A DNA stretch of 64,000 nt. Origin: Pinus tabuliformis (Eukaryota; Streptophyta; Pinopsida; Pinales; Pinaceae). Below the pieces are notes generated by a model. The model was given only the letters and a program-made list of their open reading frames with translations, was not told the DNA's origin and did no database searches. The stretch covers positions 647,540,606 through 647,604,605 of the forward strand of contig CM062811.1 in the NCBI GenBank assembly GCA_031772625.1. The letters are read 5' to 3'. Shown piece after piece: positions 23,337-35,801 of the stretch; position 1 is the first letter of the stretch; each line of letters opens with the position of its first letter. Position numbers and translations under genes: made by a program.

Positions 23337-24176
23337 CTAGTAATATCCTGCACGTAAGATCTTATGTGCAGTAGCATCTCCGGCGTAGTGTCCGCCCGCT
23401 GGTCCATCGTGGAGTTCCTGCAAAACTTTTTCAGCTTCAGTCTTCTCAAGACATCTAAGAAGAACAGAATCATAATTCTTTCTAAAAGGAACATCATTTA
23501 TGAGCTGATATTGTTTAGCTTTCAATCTCAGAGCTATTTTCTTAGTGTGATCCAGGTGTGATGGAGCATACCCGTTCTTAAGATAATAAATGATATCAGC
23601 GTATAATGATTCTGCATCGTTTAGGCTTACCTCATACATTTGTACCTCTTCATATGGGACTTCAGGAATTTGCGATGCTCCAGCCAACATTTTGCAGAAG
23701 CCTTGACCTCTTACAATGTTTGCTGGTTTGATCTCAAGGTCGTATTCCTGTAAAGCAGTGATCCAATTTGCTCTTTTCTCACCCACATCCTTCTGTACTA
23801 GAAGATTTCTTACCGCTGGAAACGGTACTATGATCTTAGTATAGGTTTTAAGTAAGAAAGGTCTGAAATATTTGACCACTTTGAAAACAGCATAGGCTTG
23901 TTTCTCCACGTCTGAATAATTGAGTTCAGCACCTTGTAAATTTGAGCTAAAAAATGCAATTGGAGCTTCCGCTTTTTCTTGATTTGCTTGAGTTAGAATC
24001 ACAGCATAAGATTTATCTGAGGCAAATGTGTCTAAGATAAAAGATTCTGAAAAATTCGGGGTTGCTAAAGATGGAGCATTAATAATAGCTTGTTTGATCA
24101 GGTTGAATGCTTCATGTTCATCTTGACCCCATTTAAAATTTGAATTCTTTTTAATCGTGGTTTGCAAAGGAGACAC
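23337..24176 (-). pseudogene. E6 RNase H and integrase zinc finger
   Basis: 279 open codons. Begins after the RT connection with SPLQTTIKKNSNFKWG, then the RNase H start FILDTFASDKSYAVILTQ, RNase H core (SDVEKQAYAVFKVVKYFRPF), linker, and the integrase zinc-finger start LHDGPAGGHYAGDATAHKIL. It ends at TAG where a Trp codon is usual in this motif. One G-to-A transition explains it. Confidence 0.85.
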
Positions 24177-24410
24177 AATTCATGAAAAATCTGGGACAAA
24201 TCTCTTTACAAAATTGATTTGACCAAGGAAAGATTGCATGGCTTTTTTATTATGAGGTAGGGATATTTCAGAAATTTCTTCGATTCTGTCAGGCTCAATG
24301 TGAATACCAGATTTTGACACTATGAATCCTAGAAGTTTTCCTTCACTTAATGCGAAAAAAGATTTCTTTGGGTTAAGTGAAATCCCATACCTTAAACATT
24401 GTTGAAAGAT

Positions 24411-25214
24411 CTATTTTAAGTCTCTGAGATGGTCGCTTCGCTTCTTGGAATACACTGTTATATCATCCAAATAAATTACTACGGATTTATTGACTAAACC
24501 CTTGAATGCGATGTCCATGGCTCTCTGAAATGTAGCGCCAGCATTGATCAAACCAAATGGCATCTTCCGATATGCGTATGTGCCCCATTTAGTTCTGAAT
24601 GTGGTTTTCAACTGATCATCGGGATGTACCAGCACTTGATTATATCCTAAAAATCCATCTAAGAAAGACATCAGTTCTGAGCCTGCTACTGCCTGTAATA
24701 TCTGCTCCATAGGTAGAAGAGGAAAATTGTCTTTTTGATAGGCTTTGTTGAGATTCCGAAAATCAATGTAGATTCTAATATCTCCGTTTTTCTTTCTAAC
24801 GGGTACCATATTGGAAACCCATTTGGAATGTCTGACGGGGAAAATTATTCTGGCTTTTAATAACTTGTTTAGCTCAGTTTTTATCTGATTTTCTAAATTG
24901 GGGTGGATCTTTCTCAGTTTCTGTTGGACAGGTTTTTCGTTGTCAATCATAGGAATAGTGTGCTGAATGATAGAAGTGTCGTACGTCTTCAGTTCATCAT
25001 AATTCCAGGCAAAGACATTTTTATATTGTCTCAAAAGACGAATATACGCTAGTTTTTCTTCCGGTGCCAGGCCTATGCCTAGAGTAACATTTTGTGGTTT
25101 ATCATCGGTCCCTAGGTTTACTAATTCGTAATTCAGAGTCGAACTGTAGAGCTTTGAATTGGTAGACCTTTTAAACCGATTTTTCAAATCGTATAAGTCT
25201 TCTAACTTAACCAC
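24411..25214 (-). pseudogene. E6 reverse transcriptase
   Basis: 267 open codons: NVFAWNYDELKTYDTSIIQHTIP, then WVSNMVPVRKKNGDIRIYIDFRNLNKA, FLDGFLGYNQVLVHPDD, MPFGLINAGATFQRAMDIAF and the intact catalytic motif YLDD (VVIYLDDITVYSKK). It is the best preserved RT of the Tat-like group in this window. The upstream end joins gag-side text directly, with no protease in between. Confidence 0.9.
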
Positions 25215-25665
25215 CGATTTAGGTATAGCATTATCAGTGCCATTTTGTTGTATTTGTCGATCGTGTTGGTTGGAGGTCTTCCCATGTTGTGGGAAGCTAC
25301 AGCTGTAGGCAAAGATGTAATAGGCATGGCATGTAATTCTTTCATCATTATCTTCTGTTGATGTTTCAATTTGCTCAATTTGTAAAGGGTAATATTAGCC
25401 CTAGTCTTTTTCATGTCATCAATAATATTGTATTCCATTTCATCCGACACTATCAGTGTTCTTGATGGAGTTGTTTGATCTGATTGGAGCGGGCTAGGTT
25501 GAGTTGCTTTAGTGGTCGTTTTTTTTTTGCGACTTTATCTTTTATTGCAGAGCTTGCGCTCTTCTGCTTAGGGGTAGTTTGGGGAGGATCAAGTTGATTT
25601 TTGCTTCGTGTGCTAACCAGAAATGCTTCTTGATCTTCTTCTTGTGGGAGGATGAAATCCCACAT
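25202..25665 (-). pseudogene. E6 gag C-terminus and pre-protease segment, frameshifted
   Basis: Two frames: 25665-25453 (Lys-rich, KQKSASSAIKDKVAKKKRP) and 25450-25202 (MEYNIIDDMKKTRANITLYKL, the segment that precedes protease in E4). A run of ten T on the plus strand at 25519-25528 is the likely site of the frame change. After about 25260 the text changes straight into the RT-side linker. Confidence 0.6.
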
Positions 25666-25668
25666 TCC

Positions 25669-26415
25669 TTATAATTCCACAACTTCTTCGTCATCAGTCT
25701 GCCCTCCAGTGGTACTTTCTTCTTCTTCCTCTTCTTTGGATTCGACATTTGAAATAGCGTTGGGTGGTTTCACATCCATTGAAGGACCTCTTTTAAAAGC
25801 TCTGTAGGGCTTTTTTGAAGAAGTTTCTGCTACTTGTTTTTTTATGTCAATCATCTCATTGGACATGGTCTTTAATAATTTCTGAAATCCTTCCAAATCG
25901 AAAGGGTCTTTCGTTTGTTTCTTCTTGGAGTCTTCCTTGAAGGTGATTTTTTTAGACTTGTGTTCCTCTATCGCAGATCTCTTTTCCAGGGCTATTACGC
26001 GTTTCTCTACTGCTATCGCCTCTGTCAAGTTTTCAACTAAGGTTTTTTTATTTGCCCTATCCACGAAGATTGCTAAGTTTGATGGTAAGGCCGTAATATA
26101 CCATTCACATCGTACTTCTTCGTTGGGTTGGGAAGCAATGGGAATTTTGTTGAGGATCTTATTGAACCGTAAATTGAAATCTTTGATGGGTTCTCTAGCC
26201 TTGGCTTTAAGATTGGATAGGTCATTGATTAACGTTGCCGTTGATTTGTCATCACCAAACTCGGTAAGGAATTGAATTTGGAAAATGTTCCAACTTGTGA
26301 TAGACCCGGAGGGTAATGAAAAGTTCCATGACCCGGATGTTCCTTGCATTGTATAGGGAAAAATCCGAACAACAGCATCTTCGTTAGTAATTCCGTTGAG
26401 ATTGACAGAAAGCAT
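25669..26415 (-). pseudogene. E6 gag core
   Basis: 248 open codons: NEDAVVRIFPYTMQGTSGSW, IQFLTEFGDDKSTATLINDLSNLKAKAREPIKDFNLRFNKIL (retrotransposon gag core), YITALPSNLAIFVDRANKKT, then a charged C-terminus ending EEEEESTTGGQTDDEEVVEL. Gag forms the particle. Continuous with 26431-27111 except for one TAA. Confidence 0.85.
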
Positions 26416-26430
26416 GAAATTGTTTATGTG

Positions 26431-27111
26431 TTATTCTGCTAGCATGCCTGCTTCTGGATTGAATTTGGGTAGCCATTTCTCAGGATGGGCCGGTATTTGA
26501 CTCAAGGGTGGAGGCATTAAAACTGCCCCAGGATTGTTCCATGGAGACTGGGCCATCGTTGAGTTGCTAGTGAATGAAAGTGCAGAAGATGATCCCTGTG
26601 GCTGGGAAGATGAGGATACTATGATCTTAGATGATTGAAGAAAAGGGGTTGCGGAAGATGGATGGATGATGGTTTGGAATGAAGGTGTGGGTGGCTGACT
26701 TCGCAGTGAGGGAGTTGAAATGGACGATTTAGATGAAAGAGTCTCACTGTCAGACTCTTGTGGTGTTTTCCTTGCTCTTTTCCTGGTGGGGAGAGGGAAT
26801 TCAGTTGGCTGGATGCCAAATTTTTCACTCTTTAATCTGGTCAGGGGATGAGCAGGATTGTACTGCGAAGTCACGCTGCTTTGAGATTTATCAGACTTCT
26901 GAGTAGAAATGGAAAATCTCTGAAGTTTGTGAATCAGAGTTTGAACTTCAGGAGGCTCAATGGTCGATCGGTCTGAAATATTAGGGTATGTAGCAGCGGT
27001 TAATACTCGAGCGACTTCTGACTCTGGATTTAAGCGTAGTGGGGAAGTCAGGGGAGTTGGTGAGGGCGATTTACTCTCAGAATGGTATTTAGATTTTGAT
27101 TTAGGTGCCAT
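26431..27111 (-). pseudogene. E6 gag N-terminal region
   Basis: ATG at 27111 (minus) opens MAPKSKSKYHSESKSP and a long Ser/Pro/Thr-rich region with no recognised domain, ending at TAA (26433-26431). The same frame resumes as the gag core at 26415. Only about 25 bp separate this ATG from the broken inner edge of the LTR, so the usual leader is gone. Confidence 0.75.
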
Positions 27112-27136
27112 TCATAGTTCAGGCCCTCCTTCTAGG

Positions 27137-29363
27137 GATACCCGCCCGGTCCGGACCTTGGTTGGCAGCTCCTTATCCGTTTGGTATAGCGGGTCCGACT
27201 GGGGATAATGGGACCATTTTCCCAATCTAAGGGTGTGTGTGTGCAGAATTGGATTTTGATGATCTAAGGATACTTAAAGCTAATCTAATTCAAACTTTTA
27301 AACTAACTTTATGCTATTGTAATCTAATGAAAAACAGCACATCTAATCTATGCTAACCCGGGATGTATTTCTTCTATTATGCGATCTAAAGAGATTTCGA
27401 ATAATAACTGGTAATAAAGATCATTTAGTTATCACAAGAATGGAAATCAATTAAGATGAACCACTTTGCATAAAAAGTTAGGCAAAACAGTTGTGAACAG
27501 CATATCGCATAATAAGTTATTCATATATCAGACATAAATAAATGGCTCCATTGTACAAAAGTTCCAAATGGTAACTCACACATTCATGCAATAACATATA
27601 AACAACAAAAATTGTATATCACTTTAAGAATATAAGAAGAAATGGTCAAGAGATAAAAGTACCATTTATGACTGGTTCTACTCATAAGCTTCAAGCAATA
27701 ATGATTTATCTCTCCTTGCTCTAACATCTACTAAGAGTACAAAAGTGCAACATCAGTAGCAGATATCAAATGCAAACATTAATAAACCTTTATCCATCCA
27801 TTCATCAAAACCCCCTCCGAGGGTGCAAAAGTGCATGTTTTGAGGACAAGTTTTTTGACAAATTTCTGGACCCTTCTCCAAATGCATGAGAAGGGTTTAA
27901 ATACTGCTAACTAAAATAACTTAATTACATAAATTTCGGATACGGTTTAAATGACCGCCCTTTTTCTTAAGAAAAACTATTTCTAAAAATTGAATCTAAT
28001 TCCTAACTATTTCTGTATTTGCTCCTCAGTGCTGCGAGCATGCAACATTCGCCTGAGAAGAGTCAGCTGGTCGTCTTCTGCTTTTGTTTGAGCTATGAAA
28101 ATAGAAATGGCAAGCATTGGCACCACTTTTTAGTAAACTAGAAGATATTTTTGAGAATCTTCCTTTGGCTAGGTGGATTTACTGCGTGTATACTTGGTAA
28201 TAACCCAAATTTCTCTCAAACTACTTCTGCTTTTGCTATTTCAGTTTCTGGCCTTGCGAATGACTAAGCAAGTTAGGGACTTTTCTCTCTGAACAATTTT
28301 CTTAGTGATGCGCGATTAGCGCTAGGCGCTAATTGCGCATCGAAAACTGCCTCCGTTCTTTGTTCCGGGCTTTTCTGGTGCATTTTCCGCCTTTAGCGCT
28401 TTTTCCTTCACCGGGTAGAAGTTTCAGGATTTTTCATAAACATGCTGCTTTTGTAAGCTTTCTGACCCTGAATGTTGAATCACCTATTGACATCAACATC
28501 TGTTGAGTGATACTCTGGAATCTGTGGTTCTGTTGCATGCAGCATCCGTTTATGTAGGCATCTCTTCTCTGTTCTCCGAGCATTGACGCTTTCCCCTTTT
28601 CCTTAGATGTTTCCTGCTCATTGCTTCATATTGTTTCCTGTTTTTCATTTCTGCAGTTCACACAAAGGAAAAGAGTAATGATAATAAATATTGACACGAA
28701 AGCTCTAAGCTCTAGAAATGTATGAAATTATGACACCCATAGCGAACTGACTCTTTGAAAAACACAAAACTGTCCTTCTTGAATACTTTGGCGTACATTC
28801 ATTAATTTCTTTTAAGGCGCGCGCCCAATTTTTGGTTTACGGACAGCTTTCCTTGAATACTGCACCGAGGAAAATTTGCGATGGGTGATTTCTGCGACTC
28901 GCATCGCAGCATCGCGGATCGCGTTATCAAGATGTGTCATCGCAGAGCTTCATGATCAGCTTAGCGCAGATCGCATTTATCGCAAATCGCAGCATCGCGG
29001 CATCGCAGATCGCATTTATCGCAAATCGCAGCATCGCGTTTAGTCATTCAATCATTGTGTGCTGCTTATGCGACGTTGCGATATGCGACGTCGCACATCG
29101 GCCGTCGGAGATTTCTTAAGATTTTCATTTAAGAGCGCTTCATAATGTATGCGATGCGATGAATTTCGCGTCGCTTCTTTGCAGTTTATTATGCTCATAA
29201 GGAAATGCTTTATTCTCTTCTCGCGATGCGATATAGTTTTAAGGAGTTAAATACAATTTTTTCTTTTATAAAAATGTTTTTTGGATTTTTTATTAAGGGT
29301 CCCCATTTGCTTAGTGTTATTGCTAATACTAAACAAAGAGGTGGGTTGTTGATGGCCACAACA
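27137..29363 (-). repeat. E6 5' LTR (right copy), inner end missing
   Basis: Aligns with 19056-21305. The counterpart of the first about 36 bp of the left LTR (TGTTGAAGCCCC...ACAAGGG) is absent; gag-proximal sequence abuts GGATACCCGCCC directly. It contains the palindrome (28306-28342) and the GCGAT repeats (28880-29170), and ends CCACAACA before GGTTC. Confidence 0.92.
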
Positions 29364-29368
29364 GGTTC

Positions 29369-29872
29369 ATGCATGGTGATTGATTTCATTAGTTCTTAGC
29401 TTATTCATCACTTTATTAACTTGGAAAAACAAGTGTTCAAGTTGAGCATCCCTTCTACTAAAATGATGAATTAAAACTAGTTTCCTTTGTTTGCATGCAA
29501 GTAGTTTCTTATTGAGATTTTGGTATTGAGATGAATGAGTTATGATGAAATACCTTATGTGTCTCTTAAGTTAAGAGCTTCTTTCATTAATAATTTATCC
29601 ATCTTAATTTCTTGGTTTTAACCTCTGATTCATTAAGTGGTAATTGAGGCAAAAGTGGACTTCTTGAGTCAAGAATCATTTCAATGTTTTTCCTCTTTTT
29701 AAACTAATTGAATTAGAGTTGTAGGATGTATTACTTTAAGCTTTTGAATAACTTATCTTTCAAGGTTTGATTACATCTGATCTTCACATATAGTGAACTT
29801 GCCTCAAAGCATAAACAACTCAGATTGATAAGAAATAATTGTGTTAATTTAGGTAAACAAATTAGCTCAACA
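29369..29872 (+). repeat. E5 5' LTR, second part
   Basis: 504 bp completing the LTR after the E6 insertion; aligns with 41154-41657 and ends TTAGCTCAACA. Confidence 0.95.
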
Positions 29873-29875
29873 TTT

Positions 29876-29893
29876 TGGCGCCGTTGCCGGGGA
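29876..29893 (+). other. E5 primer binding site (Asp tRNA type)
   Basis: TGGCGCCGTTGCCGGGGA, three bases after the LTR. This is the primer site typical of Athila-type elements. Confidence 0.95.
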
Positions 29894-29978
29894 GGCAAAT
29901 ATCGGCATAGTCAATAGAAAGATAAATTTCAAAACAAACAAAAACATTAGTTACATCCCTTTTTAGTTATGTTTCTTT

Positions 29979-32834
29979 ATGCCTAGATATAGAGATCCTC
30001 AAGGTAGATTTATTAAAAACCCCCCACAAATAGAGATAGGATCATCAAACACCCCAGTTACTGGTAATCCAATAATTGAGGAATTGGCAGAAAAACAAAG
30101 AACTGGACAAAGATTAACTTTGATTGAGAGGCAAACTTTGTTAGCTTGGGAAGCAAAGCAAAAACAATCTTCAATTTCTGGAAAACAAAAAGAAATTATC
30201 AAAGGAAAGCAACCTGTCTTTCCATCCATAAATCCACCTATCTTTCAACAACCTGAATCTCCACTCAAAATTGAAACAAATCAACCAATGGCAGAAGAGG
30301 GACATGGATCTGTTATTTTCACTCCTAAAAAACGAGCTGAATATGAAAGACAACAAAGAGAATGGAGAAGAAAGAGAGAGGAGGAGGCAAAACAAGAAAA
30401 TGATAGAAAGATAGAAAATGATCGGAAAAGACAAGAAGATGGTAATGATCAAGAGGCTACCTTTGGCTTTCCAATAGTAGGCACAAGTGCAATATTAGGA
30501 GAAGAAGTGAAAATGAAAAATATTCCACCTTCTGTATTGCCAAATTTTTATGGAATGTCCACAGAAGATCCTGATGCATTTATGTTTGAATTTGCTATTT
30601 TATGTAGAACATATGGATACACTGATGACATTCATAAACTTCATCTTTTCCCTGCAACATTAAAAGCAGCAGCTTTAAAATGGTTCATGGGTTTAGGAGA
30701 ACAAACAATAGCTTCTTTGGATGATATGAGATTGGTCTTCCTTAAAAAATATCAAGCTTATTGTAGATCTAGAGATTCAAAGGAAGATGTTTTCATAATG
30801 ACACAACAAGAAGATGAAAGTTTTGAAGAATATTTGGAAAGATTTGCATATAATCTACAAAAATCTAAACAACACTCTCTAAATCAAGAAACCATTCGAA
30901 CAATCTTTCTCAAGGGTGTAAGGGATGAATACCTTGACATTTTGAATGTGATGGGTAAAGGAGACATTTCAAACCTGCCATTTGAAGAAATTGTTGAGTT
31001 ATGTCAAAAATATTCTAGAGGAAGATCAAAAACAGGAAAGAGAGAAGCAAGTTCAAAAGCAGCAAAGTCAGCTGCAGGAGGGATAACAAGAGCTGAAATA
31101 GGAAGCTTATTGGAAAACTTCAAAACAGACCTCTTGAGTACATTAGGGACACAAGTAGATGATCTAAAGGCAAACAAGAAGAAAGAAGAACAAGAACAAG
31201 CTCTAGCAATCTTTTGTTCCAAATGTAGAAAGAAACATCCATTGAGATAATGTCCTTTGGATAGTATTCAGGTTTGTGGTCTTTGTACAGAAAATCATTC
31301 CACAGAAAATTGTCTAAGATTGAAAGAATTACAAATGAACTCAATGGAAGAAGTGCCAGGAATAGAAGGTTTTTATTATGTAGCACCACGAAGACCATGG
31401 CAACCTAGGATGTCTCAACAAAATCAACAACAATTCCCTCAAAAAAATTACCTCTATCCACCTCAAAATCCTTGGACTCCTCCAATGCCATGGCAAGCTT
31501 GGCCTCCACAACAATATTCACAACAACCTACACAAGGTTGGAGAGGATATGGTTATGGAAACCAGCCACCTCAACAGTATCAACAACAATACCGGCAAAA
31601 ATACTAACAACCATTTGCAGATCCACAATATTCACAGTCCATACCATTTCAACAACAACATTACGCATATCCACAATACATGCCATTTCCACAGCAGAAT
31701 CCACCACCATTGTTGACCCAACCACAACAGTTACAACTACCCACAAATCAACCCAGACCAACTCAATTACTAGCCCAACCAATGGCAAATCTGAATAATA
31801 AGGTGGACAAATCTGCATACACTGTAGAGGAAGCAACATGTTTTCCCACATATTCGATTCTTCCTCTTAATGATGTCCATCTAAGGTCTGGAAAAGTGCT
31901 TAAAAAGGATTCTCCTCCAATCATAGAAGAACCAACTGAACAAGGAGAATCACCTAAAACATCACAAACTGAGATACAAATTCAGAAAGGAAAAACCATT
32001 ACAACTCAAACACCACCTTATCCTGAAAGGTTAGTGGAACAACAAAAAGAAATAACCCTTCCTGAATTTGATATTTTAGATGAGTTAAAAAATGCTTATG
32101 TAAAAATTCCTTTGTTGAAGGCAATTAAAGAATTACCAATATATGCTAAAACAATAAAGGAATTGTGCATTAAGAAATCAGGGAAAAAGAAGAAGGATCC
32201 TACTACAATCCAAGTCATTGGTAAACTAGCAAGACTCATATCTACACAAACTATTGTAGAGAAATATATTGATCTTGGTATCCCTATGGTTACTATATCA
32301 ATAAATAATTTCTCAGTACCAAACACGTTAATAGACTTGGGAGCAGCTATAAATGTAATGACAATGGAGACAATGAAAACTCTGCATTTAAACAACATTA
32401 GATCAACTTCTACAATTTTAGAACTAGCAGATAGATCTAAAGTTGTTCCGGAAGGAATATTAGAAGATATCATAGTTTCTTTGGATTCATGGGAGTATCC
32501 TATTGACTTCCTTATCTTGCAACCAAAAACAAATTTGGGAGGACATCCTCTAATCTTAGGCAGACCATGGTTAGCTACCGCTGATGCCTTCATAGGATGC
32601 AGATCAAGAAGCATGATTATTTCACATGGAGATGAAAGGAAACACATTGCTCTTTATTCACCTACACAATCAACTTCTTTAGAATTAGTACTTGAAACTC
32701 AAGAAAAACAGCAAACTAAATCAGTGTTAAGTATAAATCAATTCTTTGATTTTAGAGAAGAAGAAGAGAATGAAGACTTAATGGATCTTTTCATTTCAGA
32801 ACCAAGTATTTCAGAGCAGCTTAGAGAAGTCTAA
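29979..32834 (+). pseudogene. E5 gag and protease, in-frame stops only
   Basis: ATG at 29979 starts MPRYRDPQGRF. One frame runs on with stops at 31248 (TAA), 31605 (TAA) and 32832 (TAA). Domains: gag core about 30520-31010 (WFMGLGEQ...FLKKYQAY), two zinc knuckles around 31212-31310 split by the first stop (CSKC then CGLC...H...C), a Gln/Pro-rich stretch 31400-31800, and protease with LIDLGAAINVM near 32330. No frameshift. I infer a once-intact polyprotein silenced by point changes. Confidence 0.92.
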
Positions 32835-32855
32835 TATGAAGCTGCAAGTAACCTT

Positions 32856-34838
32856 TTGAAACAATGCTTTCAGGAAACTTGTACTGTTCAAACTTTGCGG
32901 AATTCTTTTATAGACATCTTTCCTGTAAACACAATCTCCAATCCAACAATAAAAACAATTGAGGTATATCCCGGTAAACATTTAAACATTGGGAACCAGT
33001 TGCAATCAGCAGAAGAGCAAGAGGTAATTGCATTATTACAGAAATATTCAAAAGCTTTTGCCTGGGATTATACTGACATGCAAGGAATCCATCCTAGCAC
33101 ATGTATCCACCACATCTATATAGATGATCAACTCAAACATGTAAGGCAACCTCAAAGATGAATGAATCCCATGATGAAAGAAATAGTGAAAGAGGAACTA
33201 CAAAAATTGTTAAATGTTGGATTCATCTATCCTATTTCAGATAGTCAATGGGTTTCTCCATTGGTTATAGTACCAAAGAAAAATGGAAAGTGGAGGGTAT
33301 GTGTGGACTATCGGGAACTAAACAAAGCTACACTAAAAGATCATTTTCCTCTACCATTCATTGACCAAGTGTTAGACTCATTAGCTGGAAAGAAATTTTT
33401 CTCCTTCTTGGATGGGTTTAGCGGATACAACCAGATTAGAATAGCAACAGAAGACCAAGACAAGACAACATTCACTTGCCCATGGGGAACCTATGCATAT
33501 AATGTTTTGCCATTTGGTTTATGCAATGAACCTGCAACTTTTCAACGAGCAGTGCTTGCAATATTTGCTGATCTAATTCATGAATGTGTAGAGGTTTATA
33601 TGGATGACTTCACAGTTTATGGAAACACATATGATGATTGCCTAAATAACCTTGAGAAAGTCTTGAAACGATGCATTGAAACCAATTTGTCATTGAGCAA
33701 TGAGAAATGCTATATGATGTTGACAAAAGGAATAGTTCTGGGACACCATATTTCCGCTTCAGGAATTAAGGTGGATCCAGCAAAAATCCAAGTCCTAGTT
33801 AACTTAATGCCTACTACAACACAAAAAGAGGTAAGAAGTTTCTTAGGCTATGCAGGATACTATAGACGATTCATTGAAAACTTCAGTAAAATAGCCCAAC
33901 CTCTGTTCAAACTATTAGCAAAAGATATCGAATTTCACTGGACAAATAACTGTCAAAATGCATTTCAAATTCTGAAAGAAAAATTATTAGTTGCACCCAT
34001 TCTCCGTGGGCCAAACTGGTCTTTTCCATTTCATATTTCAACTGATGCATCTGATACCGCGATAGGTGCCTCTCTTGGGCAAAAAGAGAACTTGTTCAAT
34101 TATGCAATATACTTTATAAGCAAGAATCTAACACCTGCAGAATTGAACTACACAGTCACAGAGAAAGAAATGTTAGCCGTTATACATGCAGTAAACAAAT
34201 TCAGGCACTATATAACAGGATATCAAGTTTTCATTCATACAGATCATTCAGCAATCAAATACTTGATGAATAAACCCATCACCAATGGAAGAATAACAAG
34301 ATGGTTACTGTTATTACAAGAATTTAATATCACAATACAAGACCGGCCAGGCAAGGAAAATCAAGTGGCTGACTTTCTGTCCCGCATACATTCACCCAAC
34401 GATCCAAATCCGGTTGTAGACAACTTTCCAGACAAACACCTGTTTTCCATAACAGTAAAAACACCATGGTTTGCAGACATTGCAAATTATTTATCTTCTG
34501 GAAAGTTTCCAACTCAATTCTATAAAAAGCAAAAACGAAAAATTGTTAGAGAAAGTTCTAGGTATAGTTGGGTAAATGGTGATTTATTTTATACTGGTTC
34601 AGATTTGATGATTAGAAAATGTGTGCAAGAAGATGAAATATTAGACATTCTGAGAGCATGTCATGATGAACCATGTGGTGGTAATTTTGCAGACAAACGA
34701 ACAGCATATAAGGTGTTGCAATGGGGCTACTACTGGCCATCCATCTTCAGAGACTCTAAGGCATATATCAAGCAATGTGACAGTTGCCAAAGAACAGGGA
34801 GACCAATCACATCAGATGAGACGTCGCTCAAACCATAG
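32856..34838 (+). pseudogene. E5 reverse transcriptase, RNase H, integrase finger
   Basis: The same frame as gag continues, with TGA at 33159 and TAG at 34836. The pre-RT region has YSKAFAWDYTDM. RT has WVSPLVIVPKKNGKWRVCVDYRELNK, MPFGLC-type text (LPFGLCNEPATFQRAV) and an intact YMDD at 33597-33608. RNase H starts FHISTDASDTAIGASL (about 34040) and has LSRIH near its end. The integrase zinc finger H...C...C (CDSCQRTGR) closes at about 34800. Catalytic residues are kept. Confidence 0.92.
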
Positions 34839-35801
34839 GTCCTCATAGAACCATTTGAGCAATAGGCACTTGACTTTGTTGGACCTATTAATCCACCATC
34901 AAATGGAAAGAGGTACATCCTAGTATGTACAGATTATGTAACCAAATGGGTAGAGGCCAAAGCAGTGAATAGAGCAACAGAAGATACAGTGGTCACCTTT
35001 CTCTTTGAAGAAATCTTTGTAAGATACGGAGTACCTAGACAAATTGTAGCAGATCAAGGGGCACATTTTACATCAAAGCTAGTACGAGATCTAACAGAGA
35101 AATAAAAGATCAAACACAGGAAGTCTACACCATATCACCCTCAAGCAAATGGGCCGGTCGAATCAACAAATAAAGTCCTAGAAAATATCATGACTAAAAC
35201 GGTACAACTGAACAGAAGAGATTGGTCTGAAAAATTAAAAGATGCACTATGGGCCTACAGAATCACATGGAAGAATACAACTGGTTTTAGTCCATACCAG
35301 TTGGTATATGGAAAAGAGGCCTTATTTCCTATAGAGTTTCAGATACAAACATACAGACTAGCAGCTGAACTAGGACTAGACCTGACTGAAGCACAACAGC
35401 AGCGGATCATGGAACTAAATCAATTAGATGAGCATCTTCAGCAAGCCATAGAACATACCACATTGGTGCAACAACAAAGAATGAAGTGGCACGACAGATA
35501 TATCAAAACAAAGACATTTCACAAGGGAGACTGGGCATTACTTTTTGACTCCAAATTCAAAGACTTCAAAGCAAAGTTCACAACACACTGGCTAGGCCCA
35601 TATGAAATTGATGAAATCTTTGACGATGGAGCAATAAAGATCAGGACAATCGACCAGGACTCCACCTCATTTGTAGTGAATGGACATAGGCTCAAAGTTT
35701 ATAATATGCCTATCAGTAAAGAAGCATTTATGAAACAACTGATAGATGATACAGAACTGGGAATCATGGCACACCAGACTCAGCATCTTCTAGTCTTGTA
35801 G
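34839..35801 (+). pseudogene. E5 integrase core and C-terminus
   Basis: Still the same frame. Stops at 34863 (TAG, where Trp is usual before LDFVGP) and 35103 (TAA). First D in LVCTDYVTKWVEA, second D in VADQGAHFT, E in YHPQANGPVESTNK. The open 203 codons from 35190 hold the C-terminal part (WAYRITWKNTTGFSPYQLVYGKE; HWLGPYEIDEIF). It ends at a TAG at 35799 that may be the natural stop. Confidence 0.88.

Larger units (their letters stand above)
19021..29363 (-). mobile_element. E6: Tat-like Ty3/gypsy element, protease-less, in E5 LTR
   Basis: 10,343 bp between perfect GGTTC duplications (19016-19020, 29364-29368). LTR copies 19021-21305 and about 27137-29363. The minus-strand interior encodes gag, RT, RNase H and integrase. 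The interval where E4 has protease and archaeal-type RNase H is missing. The inner end of the right LTR (first about 36 bp) and the primer site are also missing. The region downstream of pol (21306-22384) carries an antisense ORF. LTRs differ by about 3% by eye. Confidence 0.95.

Noticed and set aside
32096-32647. 183-codon minus-strand frame
   Set aside because: Exact shadow of the E5 protease coding region.
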